A DNA stretch of 64,000 nucleotides from Diplocloster agilis (GCF_019042275.1 NZ_JAHQCW010000006.1:62001-126000); one strand, 5' to 3'; numbered from the stretch's first letter, positions 16,440 to 25,573 are shown. Notes: a model not told the origin generated them from the sequence alone. A program made the numbers and translations.

Positions 16440-17311
16440 TGTTTGAAACCATAGAAGCGGCGCTGGCCGCATGCCGTGAAAAAGGGCTTCCGCTGTGGAG
16501 GCTGTTTCTGGAAGATGACTGCCGGGACCGGGGCGTCACCGCCGAAGCTTCCTTGAAGCAGATGCAGACGCTTTGGACCCGCATGAAGGAATCCGGGGAC
16601 TCCTATGACGGGGCGCTCCGCTCCAAAAGTGGATTAAGCGGCGGAGACGGCGCGAAGATGGCCGCATATATCCAAAAGGAAGATTCCCTGTCCAACGGCC
16701 TGATCGGCGAGATCATTGCGCAGGCTCTTCAAATGGGGGAATCCAACGCCTGTATGCGCCGGATCGTCGCCGCGCCAACTGCCGGGTCCTGCGGTGTGCT
16801 GCCCGCTCTTTTACTGCCCCTGTACCGACGTAAGCTGGCGGATGACCGGCAGGTCATCGAGGCTCTGTACACAGCCGCCGGATTCGGACAGGTCGTAGCC
16901 ACCCGCGCCACGATCGCCGGAGCGGAAGGCGGCTGTCAGGCCGAGGTGGGGACCGCCTCCGCTATGGCGGCGGCCGCTCTCGTCACCCAACAGGGCGGAA
17001 CACCGGAAATGGCAGCCCATGCACTGGCAATGGCATTGAAAAACCTGCTGGGCCTGGTCTGCGATCCGGTGGCAGGACTCGTGGAAGTCCCCTGCGTTAA
17101 GCGCAATGTCATAGGGGCGGTAAATGCCTTTTCCGCGGCCCAGATGGCTTTGGCCGGGATCGAAAGCCGCATACCGGCGGATGAAGTGATTGACGCCATG
17201 GCCGATATCGGCACTCTACTGCCCTCCTGTCTCAGAGAAACCGGACAAGGCGGATTGGCGGCTACCAGAACCGGCTGCGACATAGCCAGGGAACTTCATG
17301 CAAAACCCTGA
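16439..17311 (+). CDS. sdaAA: L-serine dehydratase, iron-sulfur-dependent, alpha subunit
   Basis: A 290-residue catalytic subunit. Motifs: SGGDGAKM near residue 65, VAAPTAGSCGVLPALLLPLY (115-135), AGAEGGCQAEVGTASAMAAA, LVCDPVAGLVEVPCVKRN and a C-terminal LPSCLRETGQGGLAAT; the conserved cysteines in these blocks ligate the [4Fe-4S] cluster. The ATG at 16439 overlaps the beta-subunit stop by one base, so the two are coupled. The protein is full length and the operon ends at the terminator at 17348. Confidence 0.96.
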   Translation: MFETIEAALAACREKGLPLWRLFLEDDCRDRGVTAEASLKQMQTLWTRMKESGDSYDGALRSKSGLSGGDGAKMAAYIQKEDSLSNGLIGEIIAQALQMGESNACMRRIVAAPTAGSCGVLPALLLPLYRRKLADDRQVIEALYTAAGFGQVVATRATIAGAEGGCQAEVGTASAMAAAALVTQQGGTPEMAAHALAMALKNLLGLVCDPVAGLVEVPCVKRNVIGAVNAFSAAQMALAGIESRIPADEVIDAMADIGTLLPSCLRETGQGGLAATRTGCDIARELHAKP

Positions 17312-17347
17312 GATTACCGTATAATCCTTTAAAGTCAATAACACAAC

Positions 17348-17376
17348 AAAGGGATGTGTCTTGGACACATCCCTTT
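17348..17376 (+). terminator. terminator of the sdaAB-sdaAA operon
   Basis: AAAGGGATGTGTC pairs with GACACATCCCTTT around a three-base loop, 36 bases after the stop codon; the following sequence GCACATTTTTA is T-rich. Confidence 0.8.
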
Positions 17377-17532
17377 GCACATTTTTATGAGGGGGGGAGA
17401 TAGTGAGTGTGTGATCAACTATCTGATATTTATTATAAAGGTGAAATATGTTTAAAGTGTGTCTATATTATAAAAGAATTCGAAAATTTCTAAAAAATTT
17501 ATAAATTACATGAATTGTCTATAACATTCCCA

Positions 17533-18663
17533 TCAATTGCCGCCGGCCGCGAAATCCCGTATCTCTTCCATCTTATCCGGGATCTGGATATGCTGGGGAC
17601 AATGCTCCATACACTTACCGCATCGCACACAATGCTGCGCCTGTTTTTCTTCCTCCAGATAACCATACGTGGAGCGGAAGGAATTTTCATTATGATCGAT
17701 CCGGTACTGATTATATATAGCAAAGACTTTCGGGATATCCACCCCGGCCGGACAATCCATACAGTATCTGCAGCCGGTACAGGGAATCGTCCCGGACGAC
17801 CGGTAGATATCCAAGGCCTCCGTAAGCACCTCCCGCTCTCTTTGTGTAAGCGGTTTAAAATCCGTCATCGTCTTCACATTGTCCTGTACCTGCGCCAAAT
17901 CGGACATACCGCTTAACACGGTCATAACGCCCGGTAAGGATGCAGCAAACCGGACCGCCCAGGACGCCGTACTCAATTCCGGGTTCTCCTTTTTCAGAAC
18001 TTCCGCCGCCGGCTCTGAAAGGCCGGCCAGGCTTCCCCCCCGCACCGGCTCCATGACCACCACCGGAATCTGATGGCTTTTTAGGATCTCATACTGGGTT
18101 TTCGCATCCTGCAGTTCCCAGTCCAGATAGTTCAGCTGGATCTGGGCAAAATCCCATTCGTACCGATCTGTCACCTGTCTTAGCAGAGCGGGCTTATCGT
18201 GGAAGGAAAATCCCAGGCGGCGGATCTTTCCCTCTTCTTTTTTCTTTTTCAGGAACTCATAGACATGGAATTTTTCCACGATTTCCAGATGTTCCCTGCA
18301 AATATTATGTACCAGGTAAAAGTCAAAATAGTCCACCTGACAGCGTTTTAACTGATCCTCAAAAATCCGTTCCACATCTGATTCGGACTTTAACATCCAC
18401 GGCGGCATCTTGCTGGCCAGGTGGAAGCTCTCCCTGGGATACCTCTTTAACGCTTTTCCCACAAAGGGCTCCGACAGCCCCTCATGATAAGGATAAGCCG
18501 TATCAAAATAATTTACCCCATGCTCATGGGCATAGTCAAACATCTCCAATGCCCTTTTCTCGTCAATCTCCTGCTTTTCCTCACAGATTCTCGGAAGCCT
18601 CATGCATCCAAAACCCAGCAGTGAAATTTCCTCTTTGATGCTCTCAAAATATCTGTTTTCCAT
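17533..18663 (-). CDS. aldo/keto reductase with C-terminal [4Fe-4S] domain
   Basis: A 376-residue protein. Residues 1-280 are an aldo/keto reductase barrel with YFDTAYPYHEG (catalytic Asp/Tyr), LASKMPPW (Lys) and FYLVHNICREHLE. The C-terminus adds a ferredoxin-like region: TGCRYCMDCPAGVDIPKVF and CVRCGKCMEHCPQHIQIPDK, two Cys motifs for iron-sulfur clusters. This subfamily is widespread in anaerobes; the substrate is unknown and electrons may come from ferredoxin rather than only NADPH (inference). It is transcribed alone; upstream lies the type D tandem repeat. Confidence 0.9.
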   Translation of the reverse strand: MENRYFESIKEEISLLGFGCMRLPRICEEKQEIDEKRALEMFDYAHEHGVNYFDTAYPYHEGLSEPFVGKALKRYPRESFHLASKMPPWMLKSESDVERIFEDQLKRCQVDYFDFYLVHNICREHLEIVEKFHVYEFLKKKKEEGKIRRLGFSFHDKPALLRQVTDRYEWDFAQIQLNYLDWELQDAKTQYEILKSHQIPVVVMEPVRGGSLAGLSEPAAEVLKKENPELSTASWAVRFAASLPGVMTVLSGMSDLAQVQDNVKTMTDFKPLTQREREVLTEALDIYRSSGTIPCTGCRYCMDCPAGVDIPKVFAIYNQYRIDHNENSFRSTYGYLEEEKQAQHCVRCGKCMEHCPQHIQIPDKMEEIRDFAAGGN

Positions 18664-18724
18664 ATATCCCTCTCCTATTCCAATCTTATTGATATTCTAA
18701 AATACCATATTTTAACACCACAAC

Positions 18725-19000
18725 TTTTTATAGCTATGAGCACTTGCGGCTGCTTTTTAGCCGCTTATGTGCGATGCATAAAAAATAGTCAGCGAGGCTT
18801 TTTCGAGCGCTACTATTTTTTATAGCTATGAGCACTTGCGGCTGCTTTTTAGCCGCTTACGTGCGATGCATGAAAAATAGTCAGCGAGGCTTTTTCGAGC
18901 GCTACTATTTTTTATCGCTATGAGCACTTGCGGCTGCTTTTTAGCCGCTTATGTGCGATGCATGAAAAATAGTCAGCGAGGCTTTTTCGAGCGCTACTAT
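18725..19000 (+). repeat. type D tandem repeat, three units of 92 bp
   Basis: Units start at 18725, 18817 and 18909 and differ at only a few bases. Each holds two hairpins: GCGGCT-GCTTTTT-AGCCGC nested in GAGCAC/GTGCG, and ATAGTCAGCG...CGCTACTAT flanked by A and T runs, which looks like a bidirectional terminator. The block fills the gap between the divergent aldo/keto reductase and TetR genes. No ORF or spacer-like variable sequence lies within it. Confidence 0.9.
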
Positions 19001-19092
19001 TTTTTATTATCATAGCACTTAAACTTTGCTCTAAGTCAAGCATTTTTCCAATTTTACCCTAAAATGTAATAGTTAATTCTTGCATTCTTCTA

Positions 19093-19145
19093 TTGACACC
19101 TCCCCTTTCTGTGTGTTATGTTATACATACCAAACGAATGTATGT
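19093..19145 (+). promoter_or_regulatory. tetR promoter with operator
   Basis: TTGACA at 19093-19098, a 17-18 base spacer and TATGTT around 19117. The inverted repeat ACATAC-N9-GTATGT at 19125-19145 lies over the transcription start and shares ACATACCAAACG with the site before the MFS gene, so the regulator probably controls both. Confidence 0.7.
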
Positions 19146-19160
19146 AAAGGAAGTGAATCC

Positions 19161-19799
19161 ATGGCAAGAAATAAACACCCGGAAGAAACCATCGAACGGA
19201 TTCTGGACGTGTCTTTCAAGCTGTTTATGGAAAAAGGTTACGAACAGACGACTATACAGGATATCGTGGATGAACTCGGCGATTTGAGCAAAGGCGCTAT
19301 TTACCATCATTTCAAATCAAAAGAAGATATTATCAACGCCGTGATCTCCAGAAGCACAACGTATGATCTGCTCATCACGGAGATCATTTCCCGGGAAGAT
19401 TTAAACGGCCTGGAAAAATTAAAACTGATGATCCGCAAATCCCTGGATTCCAAAGAACAGACGGAATTCGCCCAGGCTGTCCCCAATTTATTAAAAAATC
19501 CGAAGTTCCTGGCGGAGCAGCTTCATGACTCCGTAGAGATTATCGCACCGGCGCTGGAACCCTTTATCCAGGAGGGAATCGACGACGGCTCCATTCATTC
19601 AAAGTATCCCCATGAATTGGCGCAGGCACTGATGATTCTGCTGAATTTATGGCTGAATCCTATGGTTTTCAGCGATTCCAAAGAGGACGTCCGCAACAAA
19701 TTCCGGTTTCTGAAAGATATGACGGAGAGTCTTGGCATCCCCCTGCTGGATGACGATATGCTGGATCTGCTGACCGTCTATACGGATTATCTTTTATAG
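19161..19799 (+). CDS. TetR/AcrR family transcriptional repressor
   Basis: A 212-residue regulator. The N-terminal helix-turn-helix spans residues 8-55 (ETIERILDVSFKLFMEKGYE, then GAIYHHFKSKEDIINAVI), followed by a long helical ligand-binding domain with no recognised family. The start at 19161 follows AAAGGAAG; the in-frame ATG at 19080 lies upstream of the promoter and is excluded. It is followed by a terminator and then by the MFS exporter it probably controls; matching boxes lie at 19125-19145 and 19856-19876. Confidence 0.92.
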   Translation: MARNKHPEETIERILDVSFKLFMEKGYEQTTIQDIVDELGDLSKGAIYHHFKSKEDIINAVISRSTTYDLLITEIISREDLNGLEKLKLMIRKSLDSKEQTEFAQAVPNLLKNPKFLAEQLHDSVEIIAPALEPFIQEGIDDGSIHSKYPHELAQALMILLNLWLNPMVFSDSKEDVRNKFRFLKDMTESLGIPLLDDDMLDLLTVYTDYLL

Positions 19800-19812
19800 A
19801 GAAATTTATTCG

Positions 19813-19846
19813 GAAATATGGGATTGCCCTTCGGGGCATATTCTTT
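19813..19846 (+). terminator. terminator of tetR
   Basis: GAAATATG and GCCC pair with GGGG and CATATTC around TTC; the stem is followed by TTTT. It separates tetR from the independently initiated MFS gene. Confidence 0.65.
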
Positions 19847-19852
19847 TAAGCC

Positions 19853-19881
19853 TTTACATACCAAACGTCGGTATCTATATT
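19853..19881 (+). promoter_or_regulatory. MFS promoter with operator inside the spacer
   Basis: TTTACA (19853-19858), a 17-base spacer and TATATT (19876-19881). The spacer itself is the operator: ATACC-AAACGTC-GGTAT, sharing ACATACCAAACG with the tetR operator. Bound TetR would directly block RNA polymerase. Confidence 0.75.
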
Positions 19882-19922
19882 GTAAGAAAATTATAAGGAA
19901 ATGATTAAAGGAGGATTTACTC

Positions 19923-21161
19923 TTGAACAAGAACAGACTTTTTCACCGCGACTTTACGCTGGTGGTGATCGGCCAGATTATCTCTTTATTTGGAAATGCG
20001 ATCCTGCGTTTCGCGCTTCCCCTCTATCTATTGAATATTACGGGCTCCTCTTCTATCTACGGCACAGTGCTGGCTTTATCCATGATACCGATGATTCTGC
20101 TCTCCCCGGTCGGCGGCATCATCGCAGACCGGGTTAACAAACGAAACATCATGGTAATCTTGGATTTTACTACCGCTGCCCTGGTTCTTATCTTCACACT
20201 GGCCATGTCGCAGATGAATCTGGTCCTGCTGATGACCATCACCATGATGCTTTTGTGCGGAATCCAGGCCGCCTACCAGCCCGCGGTCCAGGCCAGCATG
20301 CCGGCGCTTGCAAGTCCCGAACACCTGCTTTCTGCCAATGCGGTCATCAATCAGGTCAGCTCCCTGGCCGGACTTTTAGGCCCGATCATCGGAGGCATCC
20401 TGCTGAGTTCCTTCGGGCTTACCCCGATCCTTGTGCTTGGGATCTTTTGCTTTACCTGTTCCGCGATTATGGAAATCTTTATCCATATCCCTTTTGAGCG
20501 GCAGCCCGTCAAAACAAGTATGCTGACCAAGGCGCTCTCCGATTTCCGGGAAAGCGTTTCCTACATCCGCAAGGATAACCCGACCATTTTTAAAGTTATG
20601 ATGATCGTCGCAGTCTTCAACCTTTTTCTCACTTCCATGCTGATTGTCGGGTTTCCGGTGCTCATTACACAGACTCTGGGATTATCATTAAAGCTGTGCG
20701 GTTACGCAGAAGGCGCACTGGCCTTCGGCGGCCTGTGCGGAGGAATTCTGACCGGCATACTCTCCAAAAAACTTCAGGTGTCCAATTCCCATCTGCTCCT
20801 GCTGGCCGCCACTATCTTCACATTGCCGGTCGGGATTGCCCTGTTACTTCAAGCACCTGCCATGGTAACCTATCTGATTATCACGGTATGCAGCTTTTTG
20901 CTGATGGCAAGCGCCACCATGTTCACCGTGCAGACCCTGTCCTATCTGCAGAGCGTAACCCCGCCCCATCTGATCGGAAAAGTAATCTCTTTCGCCATGA
21001 CGCTGTCCATGTGCGCACAGCCGGTCGGCCAGGGAATGTACGGTTTCCTGTTTGATCTGCTGAAAGACCAGACCTGGGTGATCCTTTTGGGTACGGTACT
21101 GATCTCCGCCGTTGTCACTATCTTATCCGCCAGAGTATTCCGAACTTTGAAAAATTCTTAA
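19923..21161 (+). CDS. MFS efflux transporter
   Basis: A 412-residue, 12-helix transporter of the drug/siderophore exporter group (EntS/MdrP-like). The loop between helices 2 and 3 has GGIIADRVNKRNIM, the MFS motif A. It begins with a TTG codon at 19923; AAAGGAGGA at 19908-19916 lies at the right distance and no nearby ATG is in frame. Control by the upstream TetR is suggested by a shared operator. The stop codon overlaps that of the convergent MATE gene. The exported compound is unknown. Confidence 0.9.
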   Translation: MNKNRLFHRDFTLVVIGQIISLFGNAILRFALPLYLLNITGSSSIYGTVLALSMIPMILLSPVGGIIADRVNKRNIMVILDFTTAALVLIFTLAMSQMNLVLLMTITMMLLCGIQAAYQPAVQASMPALASPEHLLSANAVINQVSSLAGLLGPIIGGILLSSFGLTPILVLGIFCFTCSAIMEIFIHIPFERQPVKTSMLTKALSDFRESVSYIRKDNPTIFKVMMIVAVFNLFLTSMLIVGFPVLITQTLGLSLKLCGYAEGALAFGGLCGGILTGILSKKLQVSNSHLLLLAATIFTLPVGIALLLQAPAMVTYLIITVCSFLLMASATMFTVQTLSYLQSVTPPHLIGKVISFAMTLSMCAQPVGQGMYGFLFDLLKDQTWVILLGTVLISAVVTILSARVFRTLKNS

Positions 21162-22492
21162 TTTTCCGGTATCTGCTTGCGGCTTACGTACCATAGGAAT
21201 CCGGCCGCAAGCACTGCCGTACCTGCTTCCGTGACCGGGTAAGAGATCCACACTCCGGTCATGCCGAAGAAATGGGCCAGCAGACACACCAGCGGTATGA
21301 TGCCAACGCATCCCCGGATGATCGAGACCGCGAAGGACTGTTTCGGCATCTCTGTGGCGCTGAAATAGGACGCGGCTAATATATTCAGGCCCGCGAACAA
21401 AAACGCGGTGAAATAAAGTTTTAATCCTGACACAGCCAGCTGCTTAAGATGCAGATCGTTGTCCCGGTTAAAGATCATAACCAATCCGTCCGCAAATCCA
21501 AAAGTCAGCAGATAGATAAGAACGGCGAATCCCAGAGCCGTCATGATCCCCAATCTCAGGATTTTCCCGGCGGCGCGGGTATTTCCCTTTCCGTAGTTTG
21601 TGCTGACGATCGGCTGTATTCCCTGGGCGATCCCGGTAAATATCGCGATGACCACCAACGCCAGATTCGCAATGACCCCAAATGCGGCTACTCCGGTATT
21701 TCCTTCCAACTGAAGAATGACCATATTAAATACAATAATCACGATGCCGGATGAAACCTCTGTGATCAGAGCCGACATACCCAATGCGCAAATATCCAAA
21801 AGTATTCTGCCCCGCATGCGGCAGCGGCAGATATGAAATCCGTTCCTGCGCCGGATCAGATGTACGGACAGAACGCCGATACTGACAACCGGCGCCAGTC
21901 CGGTTGCGAACGCAGCGCCGAACATTCCCATTTGAAAAGGAAATATAAAGATATAATCCAGCAGAATGTTCGATAAACTGCCGGCCAGCATTGCGCTCAT
22001 GGCCAGCCGTGGACCGCCGTCGTTTCGAATAAAGGCAATGAGAATATTATTCATAAGAAAGAAAGGCGCAAAACTCAAAATGGTCTTCAGGTATATTCTG
22101 GTCATTTCATAGGTTTTTCCTTCTCCCCCCATCAAAGCGGCAATCGGACCGCTAAACCCCGCGCCTGCCACCGCAAACAAGGTTCCCAGAATCAGCCAGA
22201 GCAGGCAAGCGTGGGTAAAGACAGCATTGGCCGCGCCGTCTTTTTTCTGGGCTTTGTGAATCGAGTATTTTGTAGCTGCGCCGACTCCTGTCATCAGGCC
22301 CGCTCCGTTTAAAAAGCTGTAGATCGGAATCGCCAGATTCAGCGCCGTCAGGCCGTCCGCTCCCAATCCTCTGGAAATAAAAAAGGTGTCCGCCAGGATA
22401 TAGCAGGAAAGCCCCAGCATTCCTAATACATTCAGGCTTACATATTTGCCGAAATCCTGGGTAAGGGAATCCGTGTTCTGTTTGATTTTCAT
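21158..22492 (-). CDS. MATE family efflux transporter
   Basis: A 444-residue, 12-helix MATE protein, with FGKYVSLNVLGMLGLSCYIL, ADTFFISRGLGADGLTALNL in the first repeat and IVSTNYGKGNTRAAGKILRL in the second. This matches the MepA-like branch in Clostridia. Its leader (22535-22626) contains two stacked hairpins and may act as an attenuator. It is convergent with the MFS exporter, with overlapping stops. Confidence 0.9.
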   Translation of the reverse strand: MKIKQNTDSLTQDFGKYVSLNVLGMLGLSCYILADTFFISRGLGADGLTALNLAIPIYSFLNGAGLMTGVGAATKYSIHKAQKKDGAANAVFTHACLLWLILGTLFAVAGAGFSGPIAALMGGEGKTYEMTRIYLKTILSFAPFFLMNNILIAFIRNDGGPRLAMSAMLAGSLSNILLDYIFIFPFQMGMFGAAFATGLAPVVSIGVLSVHLIRRRNGFHICRCRMRGRILLDICALGMSALITEVSSGIVIIVFNMVILQLEGNTGVAAFGVIANLALVVIAIFTGIAQGIQPIVSTNYGKGNTRAAGKILRLGIMTALGFAVLIYLLTFGFADGLVMIFNRDNDLHLKQLAVSGLKLYFTAFLFAGLNILAASYFSATEMPKQSFAVSIIRGCVGIIPLVCLLAHFFGMTGVWISYPVTEAGTAVLAAGFLWYVSRKQIPEN

Positions 22493-22534
22493 ATTGTCCT
22501 CCCGCCTTTACTCAGCTGTTTCTTTATGAAAGCG

Positions 22535-22626
22535 AATAAAAGCGCCCGATTTTCCCGCCTTCAAAGGCCTAACGGCAGGAAACCCGAACGCTTATTTTTA
22601 ATCTCTGAACCCGGCGGCGCAGAGAT
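22535..22626 (-). promoter_or_regulatory. structured leader of the MATE gene, possible attenuator
   Basis: Minus strand: hairpin ATCTCTG-N12-CAGAGAT (22626-22601), an A-rich linker, then a long hairpin AATAAGCG...CGCTTTTATT (22597-22535) with an inner CCTGCC/GGCGGG stem. It could terminate the upstream cyclase gene or control the MATE gene. I do not recognise a known riboswitch class. Confidence 0.45.
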
Positions 22627-22694
22627 AAGCTTTTCCTATATTTTTATTGTTCTCTTTATCGATCTTTCCTATGACAGATCTGTTGCGCTACTTC

Positions 22695-24470
22695 TTACGG
22701 GTTCTCTTCTTTACCGTCCGCCCAGAAAGAATATTTGCCCTTTCCCTGGTTCTTAGCCTCATACAGCGCATGATCCGCACATTGATACAAACCGTCGTAG
22801 CTTAACGCATCCTCCGGATACAGCGCGATTCCGATACTGCAGGTAACCGGTGCGGGGACCCGCTCCAGCCTATGTATCTGACTGATATGAAACAAAATCG
22901 CCTCCGCCTTGTCCGCCGCTGTCTGCCGGCTGTCGATATCCTCCATAAACACCAGAAATTCATCGCCGCCGATCCTACCCAAAACGTCACTGGAACGGAA
23001 CAGTTTTCTAAGCTGGTCCGACACCTCACACAGCACCCGGTCCCCGTAATAATGCCCGTACTGATCGTTAATATGTTTAAAATTATCCAGATCCAGAATC
23101 ATAAAGGCATGTGCGGTTCCCACCCTATGCTCCCTGATACACCGAAGAATCCACTCTTCGGCCGCCTTCTTATTCAGCAGCCCGGTCAGGCTGTCCTTAA
23201 GCGACCGCTCCAGCAGCTTCATGGTGTTCTTCTTTTCCTGATCAATGTCTGCGATCACGCCCACGGCTTTTAACGGCTTCCCTTCCTCATCATACTGGGT
23301 CGTAGCCCGTATCCGGCACCACCGGTATATTCCGCTTATATTTTTGATCCTGAATTCCGCCTCGGAATAGGGTACTCCCGCTGCCGTATCTTGCATGATC
23401 TTTACGAAAGCCTGCACATCCGCGTCGTGGATATTGGCGGAAGAAGGGATTTTCCGGCTGATCCGGCTTTTGATCGGCTGATAACCGAACTTTTTCTGCC
23501 AGTTCGAAGAAAAATCAAGCGTATCCTTACGGATATCCCATTCGAATATAATATCGGTCGCCTGGTTCATGATCACCTGATGCCGCTCCAGGCTAAGACG
23601 CAGCGCCTCCTGCTCCTGCCTTCTCTGGGTAATATCAATCATCATGCAGTAAAAGGTCTGCGTACCGTCATAGGACTTTGCCAGTTTTCCCCTATCCAGG
23701 ACCCAGCGGACTTTCCCGTTTTTACAGATAACCCGGTATTCCATCTCCACGGTATTCCCCATACTCAACTGACGCTTCAGGCTTTTTATCACCTCTTCCC
23801 GATCAGCAGGATAGATAAGATCCAGGAACCGGTCGTTGAAATTTTCCTTAACCTCCTGCCTGGTGTAACCCAGAATCGAAAGAAAGCTCTCACTCATGGA
23901 TAACAGGGTTAGATGCGCGTCATTGCGGCATCTGTGGACACCGCCGGGTGTATTCTCCGTAAGCTCTTCCAGCTCCTCGTTCCGGGCTTTTAACTCAAGC
24001 GCCGTCTGTTCCATCCGCTGCTTCATATTCCGCCGGTCGGTCAGGTTGTTTTTTGATACGAAAAAACGGTTCGGTTCCTGATCCAGATTCGGATCAGAGA
24101 GATGGAGATGTATCAGTTTCATGCCCTTCGGCGTATTCCTGCACAGGGCGCTGACCCGGTGGTGCAGATCCGCCATATTCCGGCTTCCGGCGCGGGCTCT
24201 TAATTCTCCGTATACCAGACAGTCGCTCTCGTTTAACGGCACAGCCGTATAGTTTGATCCCGATATGACAAAAGAACCGGGATACTCCTGTTTTTCCCGG
24301 GCGAAAGCCTGTCTGGCTTCCTGAAGCCCCCTGCACATCTCGTTTTCACCGGTTCCGATCCAGCTGGTATCTTCAGTCATCATAGCCAGGACGTTTTCGT
24401 GATCTCTGCGTTCAAAATATAATGTTTGCATTCGTTCAATAAATTCAAGCGCGTTCTGCTCCAGAGACAT
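22695..24470 (-). CDS. diguanylate cyclase with NTF2-like and two PAS domains
   Basis: A 591-residue cytoplasmic signalling protein. Residues 1-130 look like a SnoaL/NTF2-type domain (FIERMQTLYFERRDHENVLA, DTSWIGTG), a short coiled coil (150-175) follows, then PAS domain 1 (about 180-290, ending MIDITQRRQEQ), PAS domain 2 (300-420, ending GVIADIDQEKK), and a GGDEF domain (430-585) with LTGLLNKKAAEEW and RIGGDEFLVF. RSSD sits five residues before GGDEF, a complete inhibitory I-site. It should make c-di-GMP and be feedback-inhibited. No membrane segment was seen. The N-terminal NTF2-like input is shared by a group of Clostridial regulators; its ligand is unknown. Confidence 0.9.
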   Translation of the reverse strand: MSLEQNALEFIERMQTLYFERRDHENVLAMMTEDTSWIGTGENEMCRGLQEARQAFAREKQEYPGSFVISGSNYTAVPLNESDCLVYGELRARAGSRNMADLHHRVSALCRNTPKGMKLIHLHLSDPNLDQEPNRFFVSKNNLTDRRNMKQRMEQTALELKARNEELEELTENTPGGVHRCRNDAHLTLLSMSESFLSILGYTRQEVKENFNDRFLDLIYPADREEVIKSLKRQLSMGNTVEMEYRVICKNGKVRWVLDRGKLAKSYDGTQTFYCMMIDITQRRQEQEALRLSLERHQVIMNQATDIIFEWDIRKDTLDFSSNWQKKFGYQPIKSRISRKIPSSANIHDADVQAFVKIMQDTAAGVPYSEAEFRIKNISGIYRWCRIRATTQYDEEGKPLKAVGVIADIDQEKKNTMKLLERSLKDSLTGLLNKKAAEEWILRCIREHRVGTAHAFMILDLDNFKHINDQYGHYYGDRVLCEVSDQLRKLFRSSDVLGRIGGDEFLVFMEDIDSRQTAADKAEAILFHISQIHRLERVPAPVTCSIGIALYPEDALSYDGLYQCADHALYEAKNQGKGKYSFWADGKEENP

Positions 24471-24520
24471 TCCCTACCTCCTGTGTGCCAGTTCATTTTA
24501 TTTATAAAAATTGTAACCTT

Positions 24521-25405
24521 TTATTCCGCACGCTTACTCATGGTTTTCACTACCCGTATCCATGACTGCATCGGCGCAGTGAGAAACTTATCTTTATGAT
24601 ATACGAGATGATTCGTATTTGCAAGCCTCCATTTGCGTATGTGAACCTCCGCCACGGTCCCTCCGCGGATCTTTGACTCTGCCAGCACATCCGGCAGAAC
24701 GCTGACACCCAGATTGCGTTCCACCGCCCGGATGAGAACCTGGCTGTTCACGCTGGTCCAGGCCGGCTTCGCCGTCAGATTATGGACTCTTAGCATACTG
24801 TCAAAGGTATCCCTGATGGCGCTTCCCGGCTCTCTTAACAGCAATGGGTATTCCAGGAATTCTTCCAGCTCTGCTTCCCTTCCCGCCAGCGGGCATACAG
24901 TTGCGCATACGGGAATCAGCCGGTAAGAGGAGAACGGTATCCGTATCAGTTCCTCCTGTTCCATCGGTCCCTCGATCAATGCCAGGTCAATTTCATGCTT
25001 TAATAATTGTCCGGTAATCTCTCTCGCCTGCGCTACCGATACCTGAACCGGAACCTCCGGACAGACAGCCCGGAATTCTTCCATGATAAGCGGCAGCCAG
25101 TGGTATCCGATGGTAATATTGGAACCAATCCGAAGAGTTGCCTGCTCCTCCAGCTTCTGCGCTCCATTTTCTAATTCTTCATACATTTCCAGAACACGGG
25201 ATGCCTTCTCCAAAAACAGCTTTCCCGTTTCATTCAGATAGATTTTTCTGGAGATCCGGTCAAATAATTCACAGCCCGCTTCCTGTTCTAACTCGCTAAT
25301 CGCATGAGATACCGCGGGCTGGGTCATATAAAGAGCCTGCGCCGCCCTGGTGATGCTTCCCTGCCTGCACACGGTCTGGAAAATACGCAGATGCCTGATC
25401 GTCAT
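24521..25405 (-). CDS. LysR family transcriptional regulator
   Basis: A 294-residue regulator with the N-terminal helix-turn-helix (MTIRHLRIFQTVCRQGSITR, AAQALYMTQPAVSHAISELE) and a substrate-binding domain from about residue 90. The ATG at 25405 is preceded by GGAGTGAAGGAGAGG; an ATG at 25432 has no ribosome binding site. It diverges from the split CHR transporter, the usual arrangement for LysR regulators and their targets; a type C repeat lies in the shared intergenic region. Confidence 0.9.
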   Translation of the reverse strand: MTIRHLRIFQTVCRQGSITRAAQALYMTQPAVSHAISELEQEAGCELFDRISRKIYLNETGKLFLEKASRVLEMYEELENGAQKLEEQATLRIGSNITIGYHWLPLIMEEFRAVCPEVPVQVSVAQAREITGQLLKHEIDLALIEGPMEQEELIRIPFSSYRLIPVCATVCPLAGREAELEEFLEYPLLLREPGSAIRDTFDSMLRVHNLTAKPAWTSVNSQVLIRAVERNLGVSVLPDVLAESKIRGGTVAEVHIRKWRLANTNHLVYHKDKFLTAPMQSWIRVVKTMSKRAE

Positions 25406-25501
25406 CCTCTCCTTCACTCCTTTCTCATTCATTACTATTTAGTTATGGATTATATAAAATAATACCATTTTACTTATGTTATAACAACCCTTATACTGAA
25501 T

Positions 25502-25573
25502 AAGAGTTTCGCTTGTGAAACTACGCCTGCGGCGGGCCGTGTAAGCGGCACCTTTCTTTCCGCCGCAGTGCGG
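25502..25573 (+). repeat. type C repeat, copy C1
   Basis: AAGAGTTTCGCTTGTGAAAC forms a first hairpin; CTGCGGCGG pairs with CCGCCGCAG around a GCCGTGTAAGCGGC stem-loop to form a second. About 72 bp match copies C2-C4, but the terminator-like tail is missing here. It lies between the divergent LysR and CHR genes. Confidence 0.8.

Noticed and set aside
18725-19000. Possible CRISPR array (92-bp period)
   Set aside because: The whole unit repeats with no variable spacer, and it contains hairpins and T runs.
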